From the NCBI RefSeq assembly GCF_004022425.1, contig NZ_RBZY01000002.1, forward strand, positions 40,996-104,995: a stretch of DNA of 64,000 nucleotides, read 5' to 3'. Under the pieces are notes generated by a model, which saw nothing but the letters and a program-made list of their open reading frames with translations, was not told the DNA's origin and made no database searches. Positions 1 through 9,189 of this stretch are shown piece after piece. The DNA is from Microbacterium enclense. GTDB lineage: Bacteria > Actinomycetota > Actinomycetes > Actinomycetales > Microbacteriaceae. Made by a program: the position numbers and the translations under genes. Position 1 is the first letter of the stretch. Every line of letters starts with the position of its first letter.

Positions 1-48
1 CTCAACATGAGGTTTAGAGTTTCAGGTTCGGGGATAACGGAGGCCGGC

Positions 49-1227
49 ATGAGCCAGAACCAGAACTACCTCGCCGTCATCAAGGTCGTCGGTGTGGGCG
101 GGGGCGGCGTCAACGCCGTCAACCGCATGATCGAGCTGGGCTTGCGCGGCGTGGAGTTCATCGCGATCAACACCGATGCGCAGGCGCTGCTGATGAGCGA
201 CGCCGACGTCAAGCTCGACGTCGGACGTGAACTCACCCGCGGCCTCGGTGCCGGTGCGGATCCCGAGGTCGGCCGTCGCGCCGCCGAGGACCACGCCGAG
301 GAGATCGAGGAGGCCCTCCGCGGCGCCGACATGGTCTTCGTCACCGCGGGCGAGGGTGGCGGAACGGGCACCGGTGGTGCACCCGTGGTCGCCAAGATCG
401 CCAAGTCGATCGGCGCCCTGACGATCGGCGTGGTCACGAAGCCCTTCTCGTTCGAGGGTCGTCGCCGTCAGAGCCAGGCCGAGGCCGGTGTCGGGCGCCT
501 GAAGGACGAGGTCGACACCCTCATCGTGGTGCCGAACGACCGCCTGCTCGAGATCAGCGACCGCGGCATCTCGATGATCGAGGCCTTCGCCACGGCCGAC
601 CAGGTGCTCCTGGCCGGTGTGCAGGGCATCACCGACCTCATCACGACTCCGGGCCTCATCAACCTCGACTTCGCGGACGTCAAGTCGGTCATGCAGGGGG
701 CGGGTTCGGCGCTCATGGGCATCGGCTCGGCCCGCGGCGCCGATCGCGCGATCAAGGCCGCCGAACTCGCCGTCGAGTCGCCGCTGCTCGAGGCCTCCAT
801 CGAGGGAGCGCACGGCGTTCTGCTCTCGATCCAGGGCGGGTCAAACCTGGGCATCTTCGAGATCAACGACGCAGCTCAGCTGGTGAAGGAGGCCGCGCAC
901 CCCGAGGCCAACATCATCTTCGGAACGGTCATCGACGACACCCTCGGCGACGAAGTGCGCGTGACGGTCATCGCGGCCGGCTTCGACGGTGGGGAGCCGT
1001 CGTTGCGCATCGACCCGGTCGGCGCTCAGCGTCCCGTGTCCGCGCCGGCGGTCCCGGCGATCCCCGCCGACGACGTCGCGCGCGACCTCGACGCCGCGGA
1101 GGAGCAGAAGGCGCACACCACCGAGCGCGCGCCCGAACCGGCCCCGGTCGCCGCCCGCGTCCCCGACACGTCTTACGACACCGGCTTCGCCGACGACGAC
1201 CTGGACGTGCCCGACTTCCTCAAGTGA
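49..1227 (+). CDS. ftsZ: Cell division protein FtsZ
   Basis: Tubulin-like GTPase that polymerises into the cytokinetic Z-ring under the membrane. The 392-residue product carries the GTP-binding signature GGGTGTG near residues 104-110 and the T7 synergy loop NLDFADVK near 205-212, then a disordered acidic linker and the conserved C-terminal tail DVPDFLK that docks SepF and other anchors. The ATG at 49 is preceded by GGAGG at about 39-43; an upstream in-frame ATG at 7 lacks a good RBS and would add a non-conserved tail. It heads the division cluster followed by yggS, sepF, yggT and divIVA. Length and motifs are normal for Actinobacteria. Confidence 0.98.
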   Translation: MSQNQNYLAVIKVVGVGGGGVNAVNRMIELGLRGVEFIAINTDAQALLMSDADVKLDVGRELTRGLGAGADPEVGRRAAEDHAEEIEEALRGADMVFVTAGEGGGTGTGGAPVVAKIAKSIGALTIGVVTKPFSFEGRRRQSQAEAGVGRLKDEVDTLIVVPNDRLLEISDRGISMIEAFATADQVLLAGVQGITDLITTPGLINLDFADVKSVMQGAGSALMGIGSARGADRAIKAAELAVESPLLEASIEGAHGVLLSIQGGSNLGIFEINDAAQLVKEAAHPEANIIFGTVIDDTLGDEVRVTVIAAGFDGGEPSLRIDPVGAQRPVSAPAVPAIPADDVARDLDAAEEQKAHTTERAPEPAPVAARVPDTSYDTGFADDDLDVPDFLK

Positions 1228-1239
1228 ACACGAGCGTCT

Positions 1240-1277
1240 GACGCAGCGGGTCCGGTGTCCACCGGGCCCGCTGCGTC
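1240..1277 (+). terminator. Hairpin terminator after ftsZ
   Basis: An 18-bp stem (arms 1240-1257 and 1260-1277, one G-U wobble, 2-nt loop) starts 13 nt after the ftsZ stop. It lies just before the yggS RBS, so it may attenuate rather than fully stop transcription. Confidence 0.7.
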
Positions 1278-1293
1278 GTCGAAGGAGTACCGC

Positions 1294-1977
1294 ATGGACA
1301 CCGCCCTCACCGACCGCCTCGCCGCCGTCGACGCGCGCATCGTGGAGGCCGCCCGCGACGCCGGTCGCGATGCGTCCGAGATCGCGCGCATCGTCGTGAC
1401 CAAGTTCCACCCCGCATCTGTGATCGCCGATCTGTACGCGCTCGGGGTGCGCGATGTCGGTGAGAACCGTCAGCAGGAGCTCTCGGCGAAGCACCGCGAG
1501 CTGCACGGACTCGATGGTCTGCGGTGGCACTTCATCGGGCAGGCGCAGACGAACAAGGCGCGCGCCGTGCGGGCGGCATCCGATGTCGTCCATTCGGTCG
1601 ATCGAATCCGCATCGCGGACGCCCTGGATGCCGCGGCCGACGGCCCCGCGCTCGATATCCTGCTGCAGATCAACCTCACGGACGACGCCGGTCGCGGCGG
1701 CGTTGCGCCCCGCGAGGTCGAGGCGTTGGCCGCCCATGTGCACTCCCTCGCGACGCTCCGCGTCCGGGGTGTCATGGCGGTGGCTCCGCTGGATGAGGAA
1801 CCGGGTCGCGCCTTCGCGCGCCTGCGCGCGTGCGCCGACGACGTGCGTCGTGTCGTACCCGACGCGACCTGGATCTCGGCCGGTATGACCGGCGACTTCC
1901 CCGAGGCGATCGCGATGGGCGCGACACACCTGCGGATCGGCTCCGCAATCACGGGTCCGCGCCCCGCGCGCGACTAG
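1294..1977 (+). CDS. YggS/PLPBP family pyridoxal phosphate homeostasis protein
   Basis: PLP-binding TIM-barrel protein of the YggS/PROSC family, which buffers pyridoxal phosphate and has no well-defined catalytic reaction. The 227-residue length is typical. Visible family motifs are VTKFHPAS (the lysine is the expected Schiff-base residue, about 36), [21 protein letters not shown] and, near the end, [26 protein letters not shown], here cited in shorter pieces: SAGMTGDF and LRIGSAI. The ATG at 1294 follows GAAGGAG at 1281-1287. Its place between ftsZ and sepF is the standard arrangement in Gram-positive division clusters. Confidence 0.95.
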   Translation: MDTALTDRLAAVDARIVEAARDAGRDASEIARIVVTKFHPASVIADLYALGVRDVGENRQQELSAKHRELHGLDGLRWHFIGQAQTNKARAVRAASDVVHSVDRIRIADALDAAADGPALDILLQINLTDDAGRGGVAPREVEALAAHVHSLATLRVRGVMAVAPLDEEPGRAFARLRACADDVRRVVPDATWISAGMTGDFPEAIAMGATHLRIGSAITGPRPARD

Positions 1978-2008
1978 CCTCGACGTAGACGAGCGAACGG
2001 AGGATGCG

Positions 2009-2479
2009 ATGTCGAACCCGCTCAAGAAGACGATGGTGTACCTGGGCCTCGCCGACGAGGAGGAGACCTATGAGGAGACCGCCCCGCAGCCGGTCGCGCG
2101 CAAGCAGTCCGCGCAGCCCGCTCCGGTCGAGAAGGCCGCTCCGGTGACGCCGCTGCACCGGCCCGCCGTGGTGCGTCAGCCCGCCGCGGGCCCGGTGAGC
2201 GAGATCCTCACCGTGCACCCCAAGCAGTACCGCGACGCGCAGACGATCGCCGAGAACTTCCGTGAGGGGATCCCGGTCATCATCAACCTGTCGCAGATGA
2301 GCGACGCCGACGCGCGCCGCCTGATCGACTTCGCGAGCGGCCTGTCGCTCGGTCTCTACGGACGTATCGAGCGGGTCACGAGCAAGGTCTTCCTGCTCTC
2401 GCCCGAGAACATCGCCGTCTCCGGCGATGGCGCGATCGCGCAGGCCGACCCCGAGGCCGCGCCCTTCGCGTCCCAGTAA
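2009..2479 (+). CDS. sepF: Cell division protein SepF
   Basis: Membrane anchor and bundling factor for FtsZ filaments. The 156-residue product begins with the short N-terminal amphipathic stretch ([12 protein letters not shown]), followed by a charged linker and a C-terminal SepF core with [17 protein letters not shown] and the [20 protein letters not shown] fold motif. GGAGG at about 2000-2004 precedes the ATG. In Actinobacteria without FtsA, SepF is the main Z-ring membrane tether and binds the FtsZ C-terminal tail encoded three genes upstream. Confidence 0.96.
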   Translation: MSNPLKKTMVYLGLADEEETYEETAPQPVARKQSAQPAPVEKAAPVTPLHRPAVVRQPAAGPVSEILTVHPKQYRDAQTIAENFREGIPVIINLSQMSDADARRLIDFASGLSLGLYGRIERVTSKVFLLSPENIAVSGDGAIAQADPEAAPFASQ

Positions 2480-2485
2480 GCGATC

Positions 2486-2788
2486 GTGGCGGTCCTGAGC
2501 CTGGTCGGCTCCATCCTCAGCGCGCTCCTGTTCATCTACATCGTCCTGCTGCTCGCGCGGCTGGTGCTTGAGTACATTCCCATGTTCAACCGCGAATGGC
2601 GCCCCCGTGGCGCGATGCTCGTGGTGGCCGAGATCGTGTACACCGTCACCGATCCGCCGATCCGGCTCCTCCGGCGGGTGATTCCGCCGTTGCGCATCGG
2701 CGGGATCGCGATCGATTTCGCGTTCGCGATCACGATGTTCGCTTGCTTCCTGCTGCTCAGCGTCACCCGGTCGCTCGCGGCCCTGTGA
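2486..2788 (+). CDS. YggT family membrane protein
   Basis: A 100-residue integral membrane protein of the YggT family, with two hydrophobic segments at about residues 5-27 and 70-95. Between them sits the conserved loop VTDPPIRLLRRVIPPLRIGG. The start is a GTG 6 nt after the sepF stop, so translation is probably coupled. YggT proteins sit in division clusters from actinobacteria to chloroplasts; the exact role is not settled. A strong terminator follows it, ending the ftsZ-side transcription unit. Confidence 0.92.
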   Translation: MAVLSLVGSILSALLFIYIVLLLARLVLEYIPMFNREWRPRGAMLVVAEIVYTVTDPPIRLLRRVIPPLRIGGIAIDFAFAITMFACFLLLSVTRSLAAL

Positions 2789-2797
2789 CCCGGCCCC

Positions 2798-2832
2798 GCC
2801 GCCGCCCTTCGACACCGGAGAAGGGCGGCGGC
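2798..2832 (+). terminator. Terminator after yggT
   Basis: Perfect 13-bp inverted repeat (2798-2810 and 2820-2832) with a 9-nt loop, located directly upstream of the divIVA -10 box. Confidence 0.8.
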
Positions 2833-2838
2833 TATGCT
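2833..2838 (+). promoter_or_regulatory. -10 box of divIVA
   Basis: TATGCT follows the preceding hairpin immediately and lies about 70 nt before the divIVA start. It indicates a separate promoter for divIVA; no clear -35 was seen. Confidence 0.5.
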
Positions 2839-2909
2839 GTTCCGAAGCGGTGTGCCCCGGTGCGACACCCCCCACGTTCCCATTCAGAGCTCTCGAAAGA
2901 GGAATCACC

Positions 2910-3527
2910 ATGGCACTGACCCCCGATGACGTCGTCACCAAGCAGTTCCAGCACGTCCGCTTCAAGGAGGGCTTCGACCCCGACGAGGTCGACGACTTCC
3001 TGGACGAGATCGTCGTCGAGTGGCGCAAGACCATCGCCGAGAACGAGGAGTTGAAGGCCAAGGTCGCCGCCCTTGAATCCGGCGAGTCTGCCCCCGCCGC
3101 TCCCGTCGCCGAGGCTCCCCAGGCCGAGGAGCCCGTCGTCACCGAGGTCCCCGCCTCGGTTCCGGCCCCCGCCGCCGCTGCCGACAACGGTGCGGCTCCC
3201 GCGGCCCAGAGCGCCGGCATCATCGAGCTGGCGCAGCGCCTGCACGACGAGCACGTCGCCGAGGGCAAGGCGCAGCGCGACCAGCTCATCTCCGAGGCTC
3301 AGGCGCAGGCCGCCTCGATCGTGGCCGAGGCGGAGAAGCAGGGCCGCGAAGAGCGCGCCCGCCTCGAGAAGGAGCGCACCACGCTCGAGGGTCGCATCAC
3401 CGAGCTCCGCAACTTCGAGCGCGATTACCGCTCGCAGCTGCGCACGTACATCGAGGGGCAGCTCCGCGACCTCGACACCGCCGGTTCGTCGTCGGGTTCG
3501 ACGCCCGTTTCGGCGATCGGTCTGTAG
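2910..3527 (+). CDS. divIVA: DivIVA/Wag31 polar growth scaffold
   Basis: Coiled-coil protein that recognises negatively curved membrane at the poles and recruits the apical cell-wall machinery in Actinobacteria. The 205-residue product has the conserved N-terminal lipid-binding domain (MALTPDDVVTKQF, then FKEGFDPDEVDDFLDEI), an Ala/Pro-rich linker at about 65-115 and a long C-terminal coiled coil rich in E, R, K and Q. The ATG at 2910 follows GAAAGAGG; an upstream in-frame GTG at 2850 lies before the RBS and is not conserved. Its own terminator-flanked promoter suggests expression independent of ftsZ. Confidence 0.96.
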   Translation: MALTPDDVVTKQFQHVRFKEGFDPDEVDDFLDEIVVEWRKTIAENEELKAKVAALESGESAPAAPVAEAPQAEEPVVTEVPASVPAPAAAADNGAAPAAQSAGIIELAQRLHDEHVAEGKAQRDQLISEAQAQAASIVAEAEKQGREERARLEKERTTLEGRITELRNFERDYRSQLRTYIEGQLRDLDTAGSSSGSTPVSAIGL

Positions 3528-3536
3528 GCCGACTCT

Positions 3537-4121
3537 TTGCGCAGTCGATCACCTCTGCGTACGGCGGCGGCCGGCGCCCTCGTCGCGATTCTCGCGACGT
3601 TGGTGCTGGCCGCCGACCAGTTGGCGAAGATGGTCGCCATCGACAACCTCCCCCCGGAGCGCGTCGTCCCGGTCATCGGCGAGGCTCTGCAGTTCTACCT
3701 CGTCCGCAATCCCGGCGCGGCGTTCTCCCTGGGTGAAGGCGTCACCTGGATCTTCACGATCGCCCTCGCGGTCGTCGCGGTCATCATCGTGTATCTCGCG
3801 GCGACGCGCGTCCACTCGCGTCTGTGGGCCGTCGTGCTCGGATTGCTGCTGGGCGGGGTCCTCGGCAACCTGACCGATCGGCTGTTGCGCGCACCCGGGT
3901 TCCCCGTGGGGCATGTCGTGGACTTCATCTCCACCCCGTGGATGATGCCCGCGATCTACAACGTCGCCGACATCTTCATCGTCTCGATGATGATCTCGGT
4001 CGCGCTGCTGGTCCTCTTCGGTTTCCACCTGGACGGCACGCGCGAGACGCGCGGCTCGCGCACGGCCGAGGCGGAAGCGGCGGGCGCGGTCGAGAGCCCC
4101 GGCGAGTCGGGCAGTCGCTGA
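3537..4121 (+). CDS. lspA: Lipoprotein signal peptidase (signal peptidase II)
   Basis: Aspartyl protease in the membrane that removes the signal peptide from prolipoproteins. The 194-residue protein has four predicted transmembrane segments. Family motifs are visible: [17 protein letters not shown], the first catalytic Asp in GNLTDRL and the second in YNVADIF. The likely start is a TTG at 3537, 9 nt after divIVA; no better start keeps the first helix. The C-terminus has a 35-residue polar Glu/Ala-rich tail beyond the usual family end. It overlaps nothing and is followed after 1 nt by the pseudouridine synthase gene, so the two are co-transcribed. Confidence 0.94.
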   Translation: MRSRSPLRTAAAGALVAILATLVLAADQLAKMVAIDNLPPERVVPVIGEALQFYLVRNPGAAFSLGEGVTWIFTIALAVVAVIIVYLAATRVHSRLWAVVLGLLLGGVLGNLTDRLLRAPGFPVGHVVDFISTPWMMPAIYNVADIFIVSMMISVALLVLFGFHLDGTRETRGSRTAEAEAAGAVESPGESGSR

Positions 4122-4122
4122 C

Positions 4123-5046
4123 ATGGACTCGCGGAGTCTGCCCGTCCCGGACGGGCTCGAGGGCACGCGTGTCGATCAGGCCCTCGCCAAGATGCTCGGC
4201 TTCTCGCGGACGTTCGCGGCCGAGGTGGCCGACGCCGGCGGCGTCACCGTCGACGGCCGCACGGTCGGCCGGTCGGACCGGCTCGCGGCGGGCGCCTGGC
4301 TGAACGTCGAATGGGAGCCCAAGCGCGAGCCCGAGGTCGTGCCCCTCGCCGTTCCCGACCTGGGGATCGTGTGGGACGACGACGACATCGTCGTCGTCGA
4401 CAAGCCCGCCGGCGTCGCCGCGCACCCCTCCGTGGGCTGGGAGGGGCCGACCGTCCTCGGCGCTCTCGCCGCGGCGGGTTTCCGGATCGCCACGAGTGGC
4501 GCCGCGGAGCGTCGGGGCATCGTGCACCGTCTGGACGTCGGCACGAGCGGCCTCATGGTGGTGGCGAAAGCGGAGCGCGCGTACACGGTGCTGAAGGCGG
4601 CGTTCAAGGAGCGGACGGTGGATAAGATCTACCACGCCGTCGTCCAGGGCCACCCCGATCCGCTCGCGGGCACGATCGACGCCCCGATCGGGCGGCATCC
4701 GCATCACTCGTGGAAGTTCGCCGTGACTCCCGACGGCAAGGACTCCGTGACCCATTACGAGACGCTCGAGGCGTTTCCGCGGGCATCGCTGCTGGAGATC
4801 CACCTCGAGACGGGACGAACGCACCAGATCCGCGTACACATGGCCGCGCACCGGCATCCGTGCGCCGGCGACCCTCTGTACGGGGCCGATCCCACGCTGT
4901 CTGCGCGGTTGGGTCTCACCCGTCAGTGGCTCCACGCGCACCGGCTCGCCTTCGCACACCCCGCGACGGGGGAGTGGTCGAGCTTCGAATCCGCCTACCC
5001 GGCGGATCTGCAGCACGCGCTCGACGTGCTGCGCGACGGCGTCTGA
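4123..5046 (+). CDS. RluA/RluD family pseudouridine synthase
   Basis: Isomerises specific uridines in 23S rRNA (RluD-type) to pseudouridine. The 307-residue product has an N-terminal S4 RNA-binding domain (about 10-75, with [13 protein letters not shown] text [11 protein letters not shown]) and a catalytic domain with the signature [10 protein letters not shown] around residue 130, whose Asp is the nucleophile. Late motifs [13 protein letters not shown] and CAGDPLYG are also present. The lspA-rluD adjacency is widely conserved. RluD itself is the best guess for the target, but specificity cannot be read from the sequence. Confidence 0.93.
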   Translation: MDSRSLPVPDGLEGTRVDQALAKMLGFSRTFAAEVADAGGVTVDGRTVGRSDRLAAGAWLNVEWEPKREPEVVPLAVPDLGIVWDDDDIVVVDKPAGVAAHPSVGWEGPTVLGALAAAGFRIATSGAAERRGIVHRLDVGTSGLMVVAKAERAYTVLKAAFKERTVDKIYHAVVQGHPDPLAGTIDAPIGRHPHHSWKFAVTPDGKDSVTHYETLEAFPRASLLEIHLETGRTHQIRVHMAAHRHPCAGDPLYGADPTLSARLGLTRQWLHAHRLAFAHPATGEWSSFESAYPADLQHALDVLRDGV

Positions 5047-5052
5047 CGCGGG

Positions 5053-5526
5053 TCAGCGCCCGCCCTCGAACGTCGTCGGTCCGTCCGTGAGCGCCGCACG
5101 CACGCGCGCGGCCATCTCGGCATCCAGGATCGTGTCGATCTCGGACACCGGATGCCACCCGACCTCGGTCATCTCGCCGTCCACCGGCTCCGGCTCGCCG
5201 TCGATCCACGTGCACGCGAAGGTCAGGTCGAGGTAGTCGCTCTGGTCGCCGTTGGCGTAGGTGACCCGGGGGATCTGATGCACCCACGCCAGACGCTCGA
5301 CGCGGATGCGCACCCCCGCCTCCTCCTCGGCCTCGCGCGCCGCGGCGTCGGCCGGTTCTTCGCCCGGGTCGACGATGCCCGTGATCGGCGTGAGTCGGCC
5401 GGTGTCGCTGCGGCGTCCGAGGAGCAGGTCTTCGCCGCGTACGATGACGGCGGTCACTCCGACGAGCGGCAGGGGCATCGTGCCGACGTGGCGGCGCAGT
5501 TCCAGGATGAAGTCGGGAGTCGGCAC
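5053..5526 (-). CDS. NUDIX hydrolase
   Basis: Small NUDIX-fold pyrophosphohydrolase, 157 residues from the chosen GTG at 5526 (protein start VPTPDFILELRRHVG). The Nudix box GIVDPGEEPADAAAREAEEEAGV spans about residues 57-79 in two cited halves: GIVDPGEEPADAA and REAEEEAGV. The N-terminal motif LRRHVGTMPLPLVGV is typical of actinobacterial DUF4916-like NUDIX proteins. An upstream in-frame ATG at 5571 would overlap the dnaE start region and is less likely. Substrate unknown. The gene is convergent with the pseudouridine synthase gene and divergent from dnaE, with about 50 bp shared promoter space. Confidence 0.88.
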   Translation of the reverse strand: MPTPDFILELRRHVGTMPLPLVGVTAVIVRGEDLLLGRRSDTGRLTPITGIVDPGEEPADAAAREAEEEAGVRIRVERLAWVHQIPRVTYANGDQSDYLDLTFACTWIDGEPEPVDGEMTEVGWHPVSEIDTILDAEMAARVRAALTDGPTTFEGGR

Positions 5527-5578
5527 GCGCCCACGGTAACCCAGGCCGATGTCGGAGGGGGGAACGTACACTCGACGG

Positions 5579-8500
5579 GTGGCAGCAGACTCCTTCGTTC
5601 ACCTTCACGTGCACAGCGAGTACTCGATGCTCGACGGGGCAGCGCGAATCGGTCCCATGGTGCAGGAAGCGGTCAAACTCGGTATGCCGGCCATCGCGGT
5701 GACCGACCACGGCAACACTTTCGCCGCGTACGAGTTCTACAAGACCGCGAAGGATGCCGGCATCAAGCCGATCATCGGCATCGAGGCCTACGTCACCCCC
5801 GGCACCCACCGCTCCGACAAGTCGCGCGTGCGGTGGGGAACCCCCGAGCAGCAGAGCGACGACGTGTCGGGGTCCGGCGCGTACACGCACATGACGCTGC
5901 TGTCCGAGACCACCGAGGGCATGCACAACCTCTTCCGTCTGTCGTCGCGGTCGAGCATGGAGGGCTACTACTTCAAGCCCCGCATGGACCGCGAGCTGCT
6001 GCAGACCTACAGCAAGGGCCTCATCGCCACGACCGGGTGCCCGTCGGGCGAGGTGCAGACCCGCCTGCGGCTCGGGCAGTACGACGCGGCCAAGGCCGCC
6101 GCGGCCGAGTTCCAGGACATCTTCGGAAAAGACAACTACTTCGCCGAGATCATGGATCACGGCCTGTCCATCGAGCGCCGCATCATGTCCGATCTGCTTC
6201 GGATCGCGAAAGAGCTCGACATCCCGCTCGTCGGTACGAACGACCTGCACTACACCCACCAGCACGACGCCACCAGTCATGCGGCTCTGCTGTGCGTGCA
6301 GTCCGGTTCGACGCTCGACGACCCCAAACGCTTCAAGTTCGACGGCGACGGCTACTACGTCAAGTCCGCCGCCGAGATGCGGCAGGTGTTCCGCGACAAC
6401 CCCGAGGCCTGCGACAACACGCTTCTCATCGCCGAGCGCTGCGAGGTCGAGTTCAACACCTCGGCCAACTACATGCCGCGCTTCCCGGTTCCCGACGGCG
6501 AGACGGAGGACAGCTGGATGATCAAGGAGGTCGAGACGGGCCTCCACGACCGCTACCCGGCCGGCATCCCGGACGAGGTGCGCAAGCAAGCCGAGTACGA
6601 GACGGGCGTCATCCTGCAGATGGGCTTCCCGGGGTACTTCCTCGTCGTCGCCGACTTCATCAACTGGGCGAAGGACCACGGCATCCGCGTCGGTCCCGGC
6701 CGAGGTTCGGGCGCCGGCTCGATGGTCGCGTACGCGATGAAGATCACCGACCTCGATCCGCTGCAGCACGGCCTCATCTTCGAGCGCTTCCTCAACCCCG
6801 ACCGCGTCTCGATGCCCGACTTCGACGTCGATTTCGACGATCGTCGCCGCGGCGAGGTGATCCAGTACGTCACCGAGAAGTACGGCGACGAGCGCGTCGC
6901 GCAGATCGTCACGTACGGCACGATCAAGGCGAAGCAGGCATTGAAGGATGCCGGACGCGTGCTGGGCTTCCCCTTCAGCATGGGTGACAAGCTCACCAAG
7001 GCCATGCCCCCCGCGGTGATGGGCAAGGACATGCCGCTGGACGGCATGTTCAACCCCGAGCACCCGCGCTACAAGGAGGCGGGGGAGTTCCGTACCCTGA
7101 TCGAGACCGATCCGGAGGCCAAGACCGTCTTCGACACGGCCCTCGGGCTCGAGAACCTCAAGCGTCAGTGGGGTGTGCACGCGGCCGGCGTGATCATGTC
7201 CAGCGAGCCGCTGATCGACATCATCCCGATCATGCGCCGCGAGCAGGACGGTCAGATCGTCACGCAGTTCGACTACCCCGCGTGCGAGTCGCTCGGCCTC
7301 ATCAAGATGGACTTCCTGGGGCTGCGCAACCTCACGATCATCAACGACGCGCTGGACAACATCGAAGCCAACCGCGGCCACCCGCTGGTCCTGGAAGACC
7401 TCGCTCTCGACGACGCGGCATCCTACGAACTCCTCGCCCGCGGCGACACGCTGGGGGTGTTCCAGCTCGACGGCGGGCCGATGCGCTCGCTCCTGCGGCT
7501 CATGCGCCCCGACAACTTCGAGGACATCTCGGCCGTGCTCGCGCTCTACCGCCCGGGCCCGATGGGCGTTAACTCGCACATCAACTACGCGCTGCGAAAG
7601 AACAAGCAGCAGGAGATCGAGCCCATCCACCCCGAGCTCGAAGAACCGCTGGCCGACATCCTCGACACGACCTACGGCCTGATCGTCTATCAGGAGCAGG
7701 TGATGGCCGTTGCGCAGCGCGTCGCGGGATACACCCTCGGCCAGGCCGACCTCCTTCGTCGCGCGATGGGCAAGAAGAAGAAGAGCGAGCTCGACAAGCA
7801 GAAAGAGATCTTCTTCGGCGGCATGACCGAGCGCGGCTACGGCGAGGTCGCGCAGCAGACGCTGTGGAAGGTCCTCGAGTCGTTCGCGGACTACGCCTTC
7901 AACAAGGCGCACACCGCCGCATACGGTCTGGTGTCGTACTGGACGGCGTACCTCAAGGCCCACTATCCCGCCGAGTACATGGCCGCGCTCCTCACGAGCG
8001 TCGGCGACTCGAAGGACAAGATGGCGGTCTATCTCAACGAGTGCCGCCGCATGGGCATCAAGGTGCTGCCGCCCGACGTGAACGAGTCGATCCGCTTCTT
8101 CGCGGCCGTCGGCGAAGACATCCGTTTCGGTCTGGGTGCCGTCCGAAACGTCGGGACGAACGTCGTCGACGGAATCGTGGCGGCGCGCCAGGAGGCGAAA
8201 TACACCTCGTTCCACGACTTCCTGTCGAAGGTGCCGCTGCACGTCGCGAACAAGAGGACGGTGGAGTCCCTCATCAAGGCGGGGGCGTTCGACTCGCTCG
8301 GGTCTACGCGGCGGGCTCTGGTCGAGATCCACGAGGACGCCTGCGAGGGCGCGGTGCTGGACAAGCGTCGCGAGGCCAACGGCGAGGTCGGCTTCGACTT
8401 CGACTCGCTATGGGACGAGCCGCAGCAGTCCGTGAAGGTGCCCGATCGCCCGGAGTGGACGAAGAAGGACAAGCTGGCGTTCGAGCGCGAGATGCTCGGT

Positions 8501-9091
8501 CTCTACGTCTCCGACCACCCGCTCGCGGGCCTCGAGGTGCGTCTCGCCAAGCACGCGTCGACGTCGATCCACGATCTGCTGGCCTCCGACGATGTGCAGG
8601 ACGGCGATCAAGTGACGGTGGCGGGGCTGCTCACGAGCGTGCAGCACCGGGTCGCGAAGCAGAGCGGCAACCCCTACGGCATGGTGACCGTCGAGGACTT
8701 CAACGGTGAGGTGACCGTGATGTTCATGGGCAAGACCTACGCCGAGTTCGCGCCGGTTCTGCAGGCCGACTCGATCCTCGTGGTGCGCGGACGCGTCTCC
8801 CGACGGGACGACGGACTCAACCTCCACGCGCAGTCGGCCTTCGCCCCCGATCTCGAGGGACTCGACGCCCTCAGCGGGCTGACGCTGGTGGTTCCCGAGC
8901 AGCGGGCGAACGAGACGCTCGTGGGCGAGCTCGCCCAGATGCTGCGTCGGCACGCCGGCGACACGGAGGTGACTCTCAAGTTGCACAAAGGTGGGACCGC
9001 CAAGGTCTTCGAGGTGCCGATGCCCGTACGGGTGACCGCCGACCTCTTCGGAGAGCTCAAGGGACTGCTGGGTCCCAACTGCCTGGGCTGA
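5579..9091 (+). CDS. dnaE: DNA polymerase III subunit alpha (DnaE1)
   Basis: Catalytic subunit of the replicative polymerase. The 1170-residue product opens with the PHP domain (HLHVHSEYSMLDGA, then VTDHGN), which in this group can provide proofreading. The catalytic palm motif PDFDVDFDD lies near residues 413-421, followed by GRVLGFPF, the tau/beta-binding region and a C-terminal OB fold. The start is set at the GTG at 5579 because homology-like sequence begins VAADSFVHLHVHSEYS; the in-frame ATG at 5549 adds ten non-conserved residues, and a GGAGGGGGG tract lies near 5555-5561. Length is normal for actinobacterial DnaE1. Confidence 0.97.
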   Translation: MAADSFVHLHVHSEYSMLDGAARIGPMVQEAVKLGMPAIAVTDHGNTFAAYEFYKTAKDAGIKPIIGIEAYVTPGTHRSDKSRVRWGTPEQQSDDVSGSGAYTHMTLLSETTEGMHNLFRLSSRSSMEGYYFKPRMDRELLQTYSKGLIATTGCPSGEVQTRLRLGQYDAAKAAAAEFQDIFGKDNYFAEIMDHGLSIERRIMSDLLRIAKELDIPLVGTNDLHYTHQHDATSHAALLCVQSGSTLDDPKRFKFDGDGYYVKSAAEMRQVFRDNPEACDNTLLIAERCEVEFNTSANYMPRFPVPDGETEDSWMIKEVETGLHDRYPAGIPDEVRKQAEYETGVILQMGFPGYFLVVADFINWAKDHGIRVGPGRGSGAGSMVAYAMKITDLDPLQHGLIFERFLNPDRVSMPDFDVDFDDRRRGEVIQYVTEKYGDERVAQIVTYGTIKAKQALKDAGRVLGFPFSMGDKLTKAMPPAVMGKDMPLDGMFNPEHPRYKEAGEFRTLIETDPEAKTVFDTALGLENLKRQWGVHAAGVIMSSEPLIDIIPIMRREQDGQIVTQFDYPACESLGLIKMDFLGLRNLTIINDALDNIEANRGHPLVLEDLALDDAASYELLARGDTLGVFQLDGGPMRSLLRLMRPDNFEDISAVLALYRPGPMGVNSHINYALRKNKQQEIEPIHPELEEPLADILDTTYGLIVYQEQVMAVAQRVAGYTLGQADLLRRAMGKKKKSELDKQKEIFFGGMTERGYGEVAQQTLWKVLESFADYAFNKAHTAAYGLVSYWTAYLKAHYPAEYMAALLTSVGDSKDKMAVYLNECRRMGIKVLPPDVNESIRFFAAVGEDIRFGLGAVRNVGTNVVDGIVAARQEAKYTSFHDFLSKVPLHVANKRTVESLIKAGAFDSLGSTRRALVEIHEDACEGAVLDKRREANGEVGFDFDSLWDEPQQSVKVPDRPEWTKKDKLAFEREMLGLYVSDHPLAGLEVRLAKHASTSIHDLLASDDVQDGDQVTVAGLLTSVQHRVAKQSGNPYGMVTVEDFNGEVTVMFMGKTYAEFAPVLQADSILVVRGRVSRRDDGLNLHAQSAFAPDLEGLDALSGLTLVVPEQRANETLVGELAQMLRRHAGDTEVTLKLHKGGTAKVFEVPMPVRVTADLFGELKGLLGPNCLG

Positions 9092-9157
9092 CGTCCGGGC
9101 CGTGTTGTCAAGCGGGGTGGCCCCCGATGGCGACGCCGCCAGGCTCATAGTGACGAC

Positions 9158-9173
9158 GGATGCCGAGGCATCC
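9158..9173. repeat. GGATGCC/GGCATCC inverted pair
   Basis: GGATGCC and GGCATCC separated by 2 nt (GA) in the dnaE-hypothetical intergenic gap. One of three copies in the window with the same geometry. Confidence 0.6.
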
Positions 9174-9189
9174 GAACGAAAGGACCATC

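Noticed and set aside
1949..3289. 446-codon minus-strand frame over sepF-yggT-divIVA
   Set aside because: Shadow frame; three conserved division genes lie on the opposite strand.
4916..8332. 1138-codon open frame on the minus strand opposite dnaE
   Set aside because: Typical antisense shadow of a GC-rich gene; residues are Arg/Val/Asp/His-rich without domains, while dnaE on + has full motifs.
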